Below, piece after piece: positions 26,526 to 35,238 of a stretch of 44,707 nucleotides of DNA; positions within the stretch are counted from its first letter, which is position 1, and each line of letters opens with the position of its first letter. This DNA comes from an uncultured Muribaculaceae bacterium. Its GTDB lineage: Bacteria; Bacteroidota; Bacteroidia; Bacteroidales; Muribaculaceae. The translations under genes and the position numbers were made by a program. The notes under the pieces were generated by a model that searched no databases, was not told the origin of the DNA, and saw only the letters and a program-made list of their open reading frames with translations. The stretch is taken from the NCBI GenBank assembly GCA_904501735.1, contig CAJGBY010000017.1, positions 1 through 44,707 of the forward strand. The letters run 5' to 3'.

Positions 26526-26567
26526 AAAATGGAGGGAACACCGATCACTCGGTATTCCTTCCATTTT
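26526..26567 (-). terminator. Terminator of the 1055-residue secreted protein gene
   Basis: A 19-bp stem with one G-T pair and one C-A mismatch closes a TCAC loop about 60 bases past the stop. The outer stem supplies the T residues (TTTT) on the minus strand. Confidence 0.75.
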
Positions 26568-26625
26568 TATATCAAATTTGGGTTAAGTTTTTTGACTTTA
26601 AAGTCATCTAAACACTTAATCTAAA

Positions 26626-29600
26626 TTAAAGAATAACCTTAGTAACTTTGTTGCCTTGCTTCTTGATGAAGATACCCTTTTCTGGGTTTTCTACCTTCAC
26701 ACCTTGCAAGTTGTAGTATTCTACTTCAGCTTCTTCAGCTGCGATTTCTTCGATTGCAGTGCTTTCGTCTACTACGAATGCATACTTAGTAGCAGCCTTA
26801 GTAGTGAATGCTTCAGTGCGTGGAAGAGCATAACCTCTTACAAGTTCACCTGAGTTACTTACAGCATATATGTTACCAGCCAAGTCCCAAGCGATATCGT
26901 TAAGGTTTTGACCAATACCATGGTTGATCTTAGTATTTGCAATCAAAAGAACATCGCCATTTTCGTTACGCTTGATATCGTAGATAGTGAAGTGACGGTC
27001 ATTCTTAGCATATCCACTTGATGCAGCAAGTTGCTTGCCATCAGGAGAAACGCGAACACCACCACCACCACGAGCAACAGTAGCATCAAAGTACTTAGTT
27101 TCGCCATTAGCATCTACATATACCAATGCAGGAACTGTACTTGTTGGTTTTGAACGACCTTGGCAGTACCATGCACCACCTTCATTATCATAATCAACAT
27201 TTGCTGACATAGGAGCAATAGTATAACCACTAAGTGGAGTAAATTTAGTTGGAACAGGAAGAGCTTCAGCAGTTCCAAGTGCATATTCATCAGCACGAGA
27301 AGCTGAGTTATTGAAGCCATATACACTAGCATTAGCACCAATTGTCATCAACTTCAAATTATCACCAGAACCCTTAACATCTAAGCCAACAACTGGAGCA
27401 GACAAGTAGTCTTCGCCAACATAGTATTCGTAAGTTGAAGAATTCAATGAACCACCAACAAGAAGTGATGTCCACTTATTATTCTTTACAAGATCTTCTT
27501 GGCTAGGTGCATATAGAATATAATCACCCATGTTATTACAACGACCGATAAAGATACGACCATCTTCAGCTACGCGAACGCGAGCAAAATCGGCGCCATT
27601 TGTAGGTTGGTTGTAAGTTACATCACCAAAGAATGCATACTTACCAGTAACTTCATTCTTAACACCTTGCATGTCAGGAGTAAAGATATAAAGACCAACG
27701 CCACCACCTTGATGACTCCAATATATATCTTTTGCAGGAACTGTAATACCTTCAGTTACATATACATTACCGAATGCAGGACTTTCCATATTGTTGTCAA
27801 CATCAACACCACGTGGATGCCAGAAACCTTTATCACCGAAATATTCAACATTAGTCTTTTCAGTACCAGCCACTTCTACAGCCCATGTATAAGTACCATA
27901 AGGAAGTGAAAGGATGTCGATTGCTACAGTTTGTTCAGCCTTAGCAGTTGCACCTTCAGCAGTAGCTACTTCTTCTCCAGCTTCGTTAAGAACCTTAACT
28001 GTAACAGCAGTAGCGTCAGTATTCAATGCGAATGTAGCGTTCAACTTACCGTCAACGATTTCACTCTTAAGACCATAAGCAAATGGGTTTGCAGTACCTG
28101 CAGCAGGAGTAGATACTACAGTAGCAGCAGCAACGATTACAGTTGTGTTAGCGTCTACAGCAAATTCGCCTGTAGTAGCCTTACCATTTACATATACATT
28201 ACCAGCAGTTTCAACAGCTACCATAGTACCAGCAGCTACCTTAACGCCTTCAGCCCAATTAGCATATTCCTTACCTGCAACCTTTACAACAACAGTTTCA
28301 GCAAGATCAGCAGCAACATCAAATGTTACATTTACACCTGGATCATTGTTCATATATACATTGATAACATCACCATTAGCAAGTGTCCATGTAGAGCTTG
28401 AATAGTTAGTTACATATACACCATTGTGGTAGATACCCATTGGAGCATTGTAATCAGTAGTCATCACATACAAGCGGAAGTTGTTTTCACCTTCGTTGAA
28501 CTTGATGATGTTTTCACCTTGAGCTAGGTAAACTGATTCGTAGTTGTGAACGTAAGTAATTGAGCTATAGCTATAGCAAGGTTCGTCGATGATAACCTTT
28601 GCAGAGTAATCGTAAACGATTTCGTGAGCAGTGATCACGATCTTAGTGTCATCAGCATTTAGGTAGATAGTAGTACCATAAGAATCGTCGTAACCATAGC
28701 TACTTGCTTCTTCACCATTTACCAATACAGAAGTGATCTTGCAACCAGCAACCTTCTTCACTCTGATTGAAGCAGCCATTTCGCTCACTTCGATTTCATT
28801 GTCACCAGCTACCAATGCGATAGGTTGACCATAGTAGTCAGTAACTTCTACACATTGTGGGTTGTCGATAGTGATAGTAGCCTTCAATGTACCATACTTG
28901 TGTGCATCAAGAACGATATTAGAAGCTTCTTTCACTACAAAAGTATATTCAGATAGAGAAGTGTAGTAATCGCTTGGAGTAGTACCATTGATAGTAAATG
29001 CGCTGATAGCATAGTTCATGTTGTCAAGCATCAAAGTAACTTGCTTACCCATCTTCACTGTGAAATTACCATCAGCATCAGGAGTTACTTCAGTACCATC
29101 AACAAGAATACCTGTCAAAGCTTCCTTAGATTCTTCGTTTGCGAATGCTACATTAACTACAACATCTACATCAGGATATTCAGTTTGGATATCAACAACG
29201 CTACCGTCGTTAACATAAAGATACCAAGTACCATAGTTTTCAGCAACTTCAACACCATCAACAGCCACCTTATAATAAGTAACACCGTAAGGAGCGCTTA
29301 GCATAAGTGGAGATTCCATATCTGGAATGAACTTAACTGTGTTAGCACCATTTACAAGTTCAACTCTTTCGTTAGTTTGGCTTCTTTCAAGACCACCAAT
29401 CTTGTCTACATTGTCAACATTTACAGTACAAGATGCTGTACGAGAGTCTTCAAGAGATACTGAAGTTACGATGTACTTCATTGAATAAGATTCGTCAATT
29501 GGGTATTCATACAAGTAGTATGTGCCATCCCAAGTGCTCGATGGAGTACCTGAAGCATTTGTTACCGACTTAATCATCGCACCAGTCTTTGGACTAATAT

Positions 29601-29793
29601 AGATAGTGCTTGATTGACCTACTGTCAAGTCAAATGTGTTATCACCAGCCACAAGTGTTTGTTCTTCCCAATTTAACATCACGCTCACACGATTTGGATC
29701 GTCGATGTTAATTGTAACGCTTGCAGCATTAGCTGTGAATGACATTACTAATGCCATCACCGCCATCATTAAAAATGAGTAAACTTTTCGCAT
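26626..29793 (-). CDS. Large secreted protein of repeated beta domains, beta-propeller-like C-terminal half and short sorting tail
   Basis: The 1055-residue product has a signal peptide (MRKVYSFLMMAVMALVMSFTANA). The first about 560 residues hold about five degenerate beta-sandwich units of 90-100 residues, recognisable by phrases such as LVAGDN, LVNGAN, LVAGDNEIEV and LAQGENIIKF followed by strands. About 565-650 looks like a further beta domain (GTYTWAVEVAG). From about 660 to 1010 the pattern changes to propeller-like blades (GVDVDNNMESPAFGNVYV, RVRVAEDGRIFIGR, IAWDLAGNIYAVSNSG). The last about 35 residues (EYYNLQGVKVENPEKGIFIKKQ) match the tails of the genes at 2385 and 44567. I recognise no named family for the whole; surface or secreted binding function is inferred. 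Confidence 0.75.
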   Translation of the reverse strand: MRKVYSFLMMAVMALVMSFTANAASVTINIDDPNRVSVMLNWEEQTLVAGDNTFDLTVGQSSTIYISPKTGAMIKSVTNASGTPSSTWDGTYYLYEYPIDESYSMKYIVTSVSLEDSRTASCTVNVDNVDKIGGLERSQTNERVELVNGANTVKFIPDMESPLMLSAPYGVTYYKVAVDGVEVAENYGTWYLYVNDGSVVDIQTEYPDVDVVVNVAFANEESKEALTGILVDGTEVTPDADGNFTVKMGKQVTLMLDNMNYAISAFTINGTTPSDYYTSLSEYTFVVKEASNIVLDAHKYGTLKATITIDNPQCVEVTDYYGQPIALVAGDNEIEVSEMAASIRVKKVAGCKITSVLVNGEEASSYGYDDSYGTTIYLNADDTKIVITAHEIVYDYSAKVIIDEPCYSYSSITYVHNYESVYLAQGENIIKFNEGENNFRLYVMTTDYNAPMGIYHNGVYVTNYSSSTWTLANGDVINVYMNNDPGVNVTFDVAADLAETVVVKVAGKEYANWAEGVKVAAGTMVAVETAGNVYVNGKATTGEFAVDANTTVIVAAATVVSTPAAGTANPFAYGLKSEIVDGKLNATFALNTDATAVTVKVLNEAGEEVATAEGATAKAEQTVAIDILSLPYGTYTWAVEVAGTEKTNVEYFGDKGFWHPRGVDVDNNMESPAFGNVYVTEGITVPAKDIYWSHQGGGVGLYIFTPDMQGVKNEVTGKYAFFGDVTYNQPTNGADFARVRVAEDGRIFIGRCNNMGDYILYAPSQEDLVKNNKWTSLLVGGSLNSSTYEYYVGEDYLSAPVVGLDVKGSGDNLKLMTIGANASVYGFNNSASRADEYALGTAEALPVPTKFTPLSGYTIAPMSANVDYDNEGGAWYCQGRSKPTSTVPALVYVDANGETKYFDATVARGGGGVRVSPDGKQLAASSGYAKNDRHFTIYDIKRNENGDVLLIANTKINHGIGQNLNDIAWDLAGNIYAVSNSGELVRGYALPRTEAFTTKAATKYAFVVDESTAIEEIAAEEAEVEYYNLQGVKVENPEKGIFIKKQGNKVTKVIL

Positions 29794-29899
29794 TTTAGTT
29801 AATATTTAAGATTTATAAATTTTGTATTATTATTCAATCTTTTTTGATTTTTATTGTAACACGATGATTATCATTGCATTAACAATAAGTAAAATTGTG

Positions 29900-29931
29900 C
29901 AAATTTAACTACATTCACACCAAATATGCAA
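29900..29931 (-). promoter_or_regulatory. Promoter of the 1055-residue secreted protein gene
   Basis: On the minus strand TTG (29931-29929) is followed after 21 bases by TAAATTTG (29907-29900). The predicted leader is about 100 bases. The 310-base gap 29794-30104 otherwise holds only this and the divergent promoter at 30041. Confidence 0.6.
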
Positions 29932-30040
29932 TTTTTTTCGACATAAAATAACCTTTTATGCATTATTTTGGTGTTTTTCTCGACTTATCGAATGCATTTA
30001 TCTCTCTTTGCTCCCATTTTGGTCATAATCTATTTAAAAT

Positions 30041-30071
30041 TTTGCAGTGTCAAGAGAATTTGCTACTTTTG
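30041..30071 (+). promoter_or_regulatory. Full Bacteroidetes promoter of the secreted nuclease/phosphatase gene
   Basis: TTTG (30041-30044) is followed after 19 bases by TACTTTTG (30064-30071), a complete consensus match. It fixes the start at the ATG 30105, since an in-frame reading from 29958 would begin upstream of the promoter. Confidence 0.78.
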
Positions 30072-30104
30072 ACACATAAAATTATTATTTACCTATATTA
30101 TAAC

Positions 30105-31148
30105 ATGAAGAAATTAGCACTTATCTGTCTAATCGCCTTGTGCGGATTGGGCTTAACTGCAAATGCTCAACAAAAAAAATACCAAGTATACGGAGCTGCC
30201 TTCTATAACTTAGAAAACCTCTTCGACACCATCAACAACAATGGCAAATACGACAAGGAATTCTCACCTGCTGGCGCGCGTCAATGGAATGCTGAGAAGT
30301 ATTGGTCTAAGGTTGCCAATATGGCTAAAGCGATAAGCCACTTCACCACTCCTGCTACCCCTAAAGGTCCTGCTGTGATAGGTGTGAGCGAAATCGAAAA
30401 CATCACTGTGCTTCAAGACCTTGTGAAGCACCCTCTTCTTAAAGAATGGAAGCTACAAATCGTGCATCACGATAGTCCCGACCGTCGTGGCGTGGATGTG
30501 GCTATGCTATACAACCCTCGTTTCTTCCGCGTGCTCAATGTTACCAATGCCAGAGTGGAGGTGGAAGGCTACGATAGCTTCCGCACTCGCGACCAAATGT
30601 GTGTAACTGGTCTTATGGGTGGCGACAAGGTGAGTGTGATTGTGAATCACTGGCCTTCTCGTAGTGGTGGCGAAGAAACTTCTCGCCATTTGAGAGCGGC
30701 AGCGGCTCACCGAGTGAAACTCACTGTTGACTCGCTTCTAAACGATGACCCTAACCAAGGTATTATCATCATGGGCGACCTCAACGACGACCCATTCAAC
30801 GAAAGCGTGGCTAAAGTGCTTGGCGCAAAGAAGGATAAGAAGAAAGTGGGCAAGGGCGAACTTTACAACCCTGGATGGTCGTTGCTCGACAAGGGTATTG
30901 GCACACTTGCTTACCAAGGCAACTGGAATTTCTTCGATCAAATCATTGTTTCCGATTATTTCTTGACCAACAAGGATAGTGGTAAACTTTCTTACATGAA
31001 AACCAATGTGCTAAACTTTGATTTCCTTATCAATGCTAAAGGTCAATACAAAGGCTACCCACATCGCACATTCTCGGGTGGTGCATTCCTCAACGGATAT
31101 AGCGACCACTTCCCAGTAGAAACATTCTTCGTAAAGAAGGTAAACTAA
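30105..31148 (+). CDS. Secreted endonuclease/exonuclease/phosphatase (EEP) family protein
   Basis: The 347-residue protein has a signal peptide (MKKLALICLIALCGLGLTANAQ) and one EEP domain, the Mg-dependent DNase I-like fold that cuts phosphodiesters or phosphate monoesters. Visible active-site segments are FYNLENLFD (Asn35), GVSEIEN (Glu96), VNHWPSRSGG, MGDLNDDP and the final SDHFPV with the catalytic His. The WPSR-GGEE segment is typical of the bacterial secreted subgroup. Relatives in Bacteroidetes often lie next to TonB receptors and DUF5689 lipoproteins like those at 13.8-19.2 kb, which suggests use of nucleic acids or phosphate esters. It is a single gene with promoter and bidirectional terminator. 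Confidence 0.92.
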   Translation: MKKLALICLIALCGLGLTANAQQKKYQVYGAAFYNLENLFDTINNNGKYDKEFSPAGARQWNAEKYWSKVANMAKAISHFTTPATPKGPAVIGVSEIENITVLQDLVKHPLLKEWKLQIVHHDSPDRRGVDVAMLYNPRFFRVLNVTNARVEVEGYDSFRTRDQMCVTGLMGGDKVSVIVNHWPSRSGGEETSRHLRAAAAHRVKLTVDSLLNDDPNQGIIIMGDLNDDPFNESVAKVLGAKKDKKKVGKGELYNPGWSLLDKGIGTLAYQGNWNFFDQIIVSDYFLTNKDSGKLSYMKTNVLNFDFLINAKGQYKGYPHRTFSGGAFLNGYSDHFPVETFFVKKVN

Positions 31149-31158
31149 TACAAAAAGC

Positions 31159-31195
31159 AAAACCGCTCGATATCTGATATCAAGCGGTTTTTTAT
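31159..31195. terminator. Bidirectional terminator between the EEP and U32 genes
   Basis: AAAACCGCT pairs with AGCGGTTTT around a partly self-complementary GATATC-containing centre. T runs follow on both strands, so it serves both convergent genes. Confidence 0.85.
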
Positions 31196-31216
31196 TATCA
31201 TCGTCGTTCTTAGTTC

Positions 31217-32494
31217 TTACTTTATTTCGCGATGTTCGCCAAGTTTTAGCTCCTCAACATTCTTCCACAGGAACATCTTGTCGCTTGGGCGAATCTTGTC
31301 GGCAATCTTGATTGAGAATCGTTGACCTTTCTTCGCCACCTCAACTGGTTTCAAGTCCACACGAATTTCTTCGATCTTAGCAGGCACTGCACCAGTAGTA
31401 GGACCTGTGATAAACACTTCATCGCCCACATGTAGCTCGCCAGCTTCCATTTGGAACTCTGCCACACCGATTTTTGAGAAATAACGAATACCCTTTGCGA
31501 TGTAAACCTTGATTTTCGATGCCGAAGAACCATATTTTGAAGTCCATTCGCCAAGGCGTTGACCAAGATAATAGCCATCCCAGAATCCACGATTGAAGAT
31601 TGTAGTCAATCGAGCATCCCAATCGGCTACCTTTTCTTCGGTGAAAGTACCTTCGATATATGAATTGATAGCCTCGTTGTAGCAACTTACTGCTGTACGC
31701 ACATATTCAGGACCACGAGCACGACCTTCAATCTTAAACACACGCACACCTGCATCTATCATCTTATTCATAAAATGAATAGTCTTCAAGTCCTTAGGCG
31801 ACATGATGTACTTGTTTTCGATGTCGAGTTGTTCGCCTGTATCGCGGTCGGTAACTGTGTAGCTACGACGACATATTTGTCCACAAGCACCACGATTAGC
31901 GCTACGGTTCATTTCGTGCAAACTCATATAGCACTTGCCCGACACAGCCATGCACAATGCGCCATGACAGAACATTTCGATCCGCACTTGTTCGCCATGA
32001 GGGCCTCTAATATCCTCCTTAAGAATGTTTTGATGGATATTATACACTTGTTCAAGATTCAACTCACGAGCAAGCACCACCACATCGGCATATTGCGAGT
32101 AGAAACGCACTGCCTCACTATTCGAAATGTTCACTTGAGTAGAGATGTGCACTTCCACACCAATGCTACGAGCATAAAGGATTGCAGCCATATCGCTTGC
32201 AATGATAGCCGAAATCTTAGCTTCCTTGGCAGCTTGAATGATTTTATGCATCGTCTCAATGTCGTTGTCATATATCACAGTGTTCACTGTAAGATAGCTC
32301 TTTAGCCCATTTTCGTGGCAATACTCAGCTATCTTATGCAGGTCATCGATTGTGAAGTTATTTGCCGAATTGGCACGCATATTCAATCCCTCGATACCGA
32401 AGTAAATAGCATCGGCACCACCCTGCACAGCAGCCACAAGCGACTCGTATGAGCCCACTGGCGCCATTATCTCAAAGTCTTTTCTTTCCATCAT
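31217..32494 (-). CDS. U32 family protein (TrhP/YegQ-like tRNA hydroxylation or RlhA-like)
   Basis: The 425-residue protein has the U32 TIM-barrel start (FEIMAPVGSYESLVAAVQGGADAIYFG), the family Cys cluster (FCHGALC, GKCYMS and NRGACGQICR) and a C-terminal beta-barrel (FQMEAGELHVGDEVFITGPTTG). U32 proteins were first annotated as peptidases; E. coli TrhP and RlhA are now known to take part in tRNA and 23S rRNA hydroxylation, with the Cys residues holding an iron-sulfur cluster. Which RNA is modified here cannot be seen. The start is set at the ATG 32494 (another ATG follows at 32491), because the -7 box lies at 32519-32512; a longer upstream frame would span the promoter and the divergent legB start. 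Confidence 0.9.
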   Translation of the reverse strand: MMERKDFEIMAPVGSYESLVAAVQGGADAIYFGIEGLNMRANSANNFTIDDLHKIAEYCHENGLKSYLTVNTVIYDNDIETMHKIIQAAKEAKISAIIASDMAAILYARSIGVEVHISTQVNISNSEAVRFYSQYADVVVLARELNLEQVYNIHQNILKEDIRGPHGEQVRIEMFCHGALCMAVSGKCYMSLHEMNRSANRGACGQICRRSYTVTDRDTGEQLDIENKYIMSPKDLKTIHFMNKMIDAGVRVFKIEGRARGPEYVRTAVSCYNEAINSYIEGTFTEEKVADWDARLTTIFNRGFWDGYYLGQRLGEWTSKYGSSASKIKVYIAKGIRYFSKIGVAEFQMEAGELHVGDEVFITGPTTGAVPAKIEEIRVDLKPVEVAKKGQRFSIKIADKIRPSDKMFLWKNVEELKLGEHREIK

Positions 32495-32511
32495 TATTAA
32501 ATAATCCTGTG

Positions 32512-32519
32512 CAAAGATA
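32512..32519 (-). promoter_or_regulatory. -7 promoter box of the U32 gene
   Basis: The minus strand reads TATCTTTG, 17 bases before the ATG at 32494. It is 23 bases from the opposing legB box. Confidence 0.6.
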
Positions 32520-32542
32520 CAATTTATGTCAGAAAGATTGCG

Positions 32543-32550
32543 TAAATTTG
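32543..32550 (+). promoter_or_regulatory. -7 promoter box of the leg operon
   Basis: TAAATTTG matches TAnnTTTG and lies 19 bases before the legB ATG, giving a leader of roughly 10-15 bases. No upstream TTTG element at the usual spacing is visible. Confidence 0.6.
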
Positions 32551-32569
32551 TCGAAATTAGATATAAAAT

Positions 32570-33547
32570 ATGAAAAAGGTATTGGTTACAGGAGCCGATG
32601 GCTTCATTGGTTCTCATCTTGTGGAACTTTTGCTAAGCGAAGGATATGAAGTGCGCGCATTGAGCGTTTATAATTCGTTCAACTATTGGGGATGGCTCGA
32701 AGATGTGCATCACCCTAACCTCGAAGTGGTGTGTGGCGATGTGCGCGACCCTAATTATTGTCGCGAAATCATGCAAGGTTGCGACACCGTGTTGCACTTA
32801 GCAGCTCTTATTGCCATTCCTTACAGCTATGTTGCTCCCGACAGCTATATCGACACCAATATCAAAGGCACGCTCAACATTTGTCAAGCTGCCCGCGACC
32901 TTGGCGTAGAACGCGTAGTGGTTACATCTACAAGCGAGGTGTATGGTACTGCTCAATATGTGCCTATCGACGAAAAGCACCCTCGCCAACCACAATCGCC
33001 TTATTCGGCTACCAAAATCGGTGCCGATGCTATCGCTATGAGTTTCTACAACGCATTCAATCTGCCTGTAGTGATTGCTCGTCCATTCAACACTTACGGA
33101 CCTCGTCAATCGGCTCGCGCCATCATTCCTACAATCATCACTCAGATTGCTAATGGTATTCGCGAAATCAAAGTGGGCGACCTCACTCCTACTCGCGACT
33201 TCAACTATGTGAAGGACACTTGCCGTGGATTCCTTTCGCTTGCCAAAGCTCCTGGTATCGAAGGCGAAGAAATCAATATCGCTACCAACTCAGAAATTTC
33301 GATGGAGGATACTCTAAAGACTATCGCTCGATTGATGGATGCCGATGTGAACTGGGTGCAAGACCCCGACCGCATTCGCCCTTCAAAGAGTGAAGTGTTC
33401 CGCCTATGGGGTGACAACACCAAGATTACCACTCTCACCGATTGGCGTCCTCAATATAGCATCGAACAAGGTCTTGCCGAAACTATCGAATGGTTCACCA
33501 AAAAGGAAAACCTTGCTAAATATAAAGCAAACATCTATAACCGATAA
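32570..33547 (+). CDS. legB: LegB-like GDP-N-acetylglucosamine 4,6-dehydratase (extended SDR)
   Basis: The 325-residue extended short-chain dehydrogenase binds NAD through GADGFIGSH (8-16) and carries the catalytic YSATK (Tyr145, Lys149) and TSTSEVYG (119-126). In the Campylobacter legionaminic acid pathway LegB makes the 4-keto-6-deoxy intermediate from GDP-GlcNAc. The assignment rests on the protein's overall resemblance and on its place as first gene of an operon with legH, legI, legG and legF. A general UDP-sugar epimerase is the main alternative, but SEVYG and the neighbours favour LegB. Confidence 0.82.
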   Translation: MKKVLVTGADGFIGSHLVELLLSEGYEVRALSVYNSFNYWGWLEDVHHPNLEVVCGDVRDPNYCREIMQGCDTVLHLAALIAIPYSYVAPDSYIDTNIKGTLNICQAARDLGVERVVVTSTSEVYGTAQYVPIDEKHPRQPQSPYSATKIGADAIAMSFYNAFNLPVVIARPFNTYGPRQSARAIIPTIITQIANGIREIKVGDLTPTRDFNYVKDTCRGFLSLAKAPGIEGEEINIATNSEISMEDTLKTIARLMDADVNWVQDPDRIRPSKSEVFRLWGDNTKITTLTDWRPQYSIEQGLAETIEWFTKKENLAKYKANIYNR

Positions 33548-33568
33548 CCCTTTTACTACCAACACCCT

Positions 33569-34216
33569 ATGAAAGAGAAACAACTCATACTCGTGGGCGG
33601 TGGAGGACACTGCAAAGCTGTAATCGATGTAGCGATGGCAGCTGAACGACCCATTATGGGCATTATCGACGAGTCGCTCGCTATTGACGATAGCGTGGTA
33701 GGGGTTTCGGTCATAGGTCGTGATAACGACATCAAAGAGATAGTTGCCAAGCACGGCGATTCTGTCGAATTTCTTATCACAGTGGGACACATTAAGAGTT
33801 CTGCCATCAGAGTTCGCATTGCCAACGCTATCACACTTGCTGGTGGCGCTTTCGCTACACCTCTGATAGCTCCTTCGGCGCACATTGCTATCGGCGCACA
33901 GGTTGGTCGAGGCACTGTTGTGATGCACAACGCTGTGGTGAACACCCATGCCACTATTGGCGACAATTCTATCATAAACACAGGTGCTATCGTAGAACAC
34001 GACTGCACCGTTGGCGATTTTGTTCACATTTCAACAGGTGCTATCGTGAATGGCATGAGCACCATTGGCAATGACTGCTTTATTGGCAGCCACGCTACTA
34101 TAGCCCATGTAACAAAGGTTGCACCTACCACAGTTGTTGGGGCAGGAGCTGTAGTCGTAAAAGACATCGACGAAGCAGGCACTTATTGTGGTGTTTCAGC
34201 CAAACGAATTAAGTAA
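33569..34216 (+). CDS. legH: LegH-like N-acetyltransferase (PglD/NeuD family)
   Basis: The 215-residue protein has an N-terminal Rossmann-like sugar-nucleotide domain (LILVGGGGHCKAVID, 5-19) and a C-terminal left-handed beta-helix of hexapeptide repeats (from about 105, IGAQVGRGTVVMHNAVVNTHATIGDN). The catalytic His lies in VEHDCTVGDFVHIS. PglD-type enzymes acetylate a 4-amino group of an amino-deoxy sugar using acetyl-CoA, the LegH step. It starts 21 bases past legB. The aminotransferase that must supply its substrate is not in the window. Confidence 0.82.
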   Translation: MKEKQLILVGGGGHCKAVIDVAMAAERPIMGIIDESLAIDDSVVGVSVIGRDNDIKEIVAKHGDSVEFLITVGHIKSSAIRVRIANAITLAGGAFATPLIAPSAHIAIGAQVGRGTVVMHNAVVNTHATIGDNSIINTGAIVEHDCTVGDFVHISTGAIVNGMSTIGNDCFIGSHATIAHVTKVAPTTVVGAGAVVVKDIDEAGTYCGVSAKRIK

Positions 34217-34223
34217 AACCACT

Positions 34224-35225
34224 ATGAACAGAACCATAATCATTGCCGAAGCCGGAGTAAATCACAATGGTGATATGAACATTGCTCATCGTCTCATCGA
34301 CGCTGCTGCCGATGCGGGAGTGGACTATGTAAAGTTCCAAACTTTCAAGACCGAGAACCTGGTGTCGTGCGATGCTCCTACTGCCGAATATCAAAAATCG
34401 GCTACCAATGAAACTTCGCAGTTCGCCATGCTCAAACGACTTGAGCTTAGCGAAGAACAACACCTCGACTTGATATATTATTGCCGTCAGAAAGGTGTAA
34501 ATTTCTTGTCGACAGCCTTCGACCTTGATAGTATTGACCTTTTGAACCAGTTTGACCTCGATTTCTGGAAAATTCCAAGTGGCGAAATCACCAACTATCC
34601 TTATTTGGCTAAAATAGCTCGTTCGGGCAAGCCTATCGTGATGTCGACAGGCATGTGCGACAACCAAGATATTACAAATGCGCTATCAGTTCTTTACGAA
34701 AATGGTGCTCGCCAACAAGATATTACCCTATTGCATTGCAACACTCAATATCCCACACCTTTTGAAGATGTGAACCTATTGGCAATGCCTCACATGGGCA
34801 CACAGTTTGATGTAAACATAGGTTATAGCGACCACACACAAGGTATCGAAGTACCTATCGCAGCTGTGGCACTCGGAGCCAAAGTCATCGAGAAACATTT
34901 CACCCTCGATCGCAACATGGAAGGCCCCGACCACAAAGCATCGCTTGAGCCACACGAACTCAAAGCTATGGTGGAAGCTATTCGCAATATCGAAAAAGCT
35001 ATTGGCAACCCAGAGAAATGCGCTTCGGCAAGCGAAACGCCCAACAAAGCCATTGCCCGCAAGAGCATCGTCGCTAAATGCCACATCGCTAAAGGTGAAC
35101 TGCTCACCGAAAACAATATCACAGTAAAACGACCAGGCAACGGCATTTCGCCTATGCGCTGGCGCGAAGTCATAGGCACTACTGCCATTCACGACTTCAA
35201 CCCCGACCAACTAATCGAATTATAG
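34224..35225 (+). CDS. legI: LegI-like N,N'-diacetyllegionaminate synthase (NeuB family)
   Basis: The 333-residue enzyme condenses a 2,4-diacetamido hexose with phosphoenolpyruvate to the nine-carbon acid. The NeuB TIM-barrel (about 1-260) begins IIIAEAGVNHNGD and contains KFQTFK, KIPSGEITN, STGMC, LLHCNTQYPTP and GYSDHT. A SAF antifreeze-like domain (about 275-333, ARKSIVAKCHIAKGELL) caps the active site. Sialic acid synthase NeuB is the close alternative; the neighbouring legB and legH genes favour legionaminate. The ATG at 34224 is chosen over an upstream reading that overlaps legH. Confidence 0.88.
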   Translation: MNRTIIIAEAGVNHNGDMNIAHRLIDAAADAGVDYVKFQTFKTENLVSCDAPTAEYQKSATNETSQFAMLKRLELSEEQHLDLIYYCRQKGVNFLSTAFDLDSIDLLNQFDLDFWKIPSGEITNYPYLAKIARSGKPIVMSTGMCDNQDITNALSVLYENGARQQDITLLHCNTQYPTPFEDVNLLAMPHMGTQFDVNIGYSDHTQGIEVPIAAVALGAKVIEKHFTLDRNMEGPDHKASLEPHELKAMVEAIRNIEKAIGNPEKCASASETPNKAIARKSIVAKCHIAKGELLTENNITVKRPGNGISPMRWREVIGTTAIHDFNPDQLIEL

Positions 35226-35238
35226 CATCTATTCTACG

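Noticed and set aside
29958..30104. N-terminal extension of the EEP protein
   Set aside because: It lies across the TTTG-N19-TACTTTTG promoter, and the signal peptide begins at the ATG 30105.
32495..32617. N-terminal extension of the U32 protein
   Set aside because: It would span the U32 promoter box and overlap the divergent legB start; the family start motif follows the ATG at 32494/32491.
32758..33153. Overlapping plus-strand frame within legB
   Set aside because: It lies in another frame of a well-supported enzyme, is rich in Arg, Ser and Cys without a recognisable fold, and has no start signals.
33404..34027. Long minus-strand frame antisense to legH
   Set aside because: The sense strand encodes a clear PglD-type acetyltransferase; the antisense frame is a by-product of its codon pattern.
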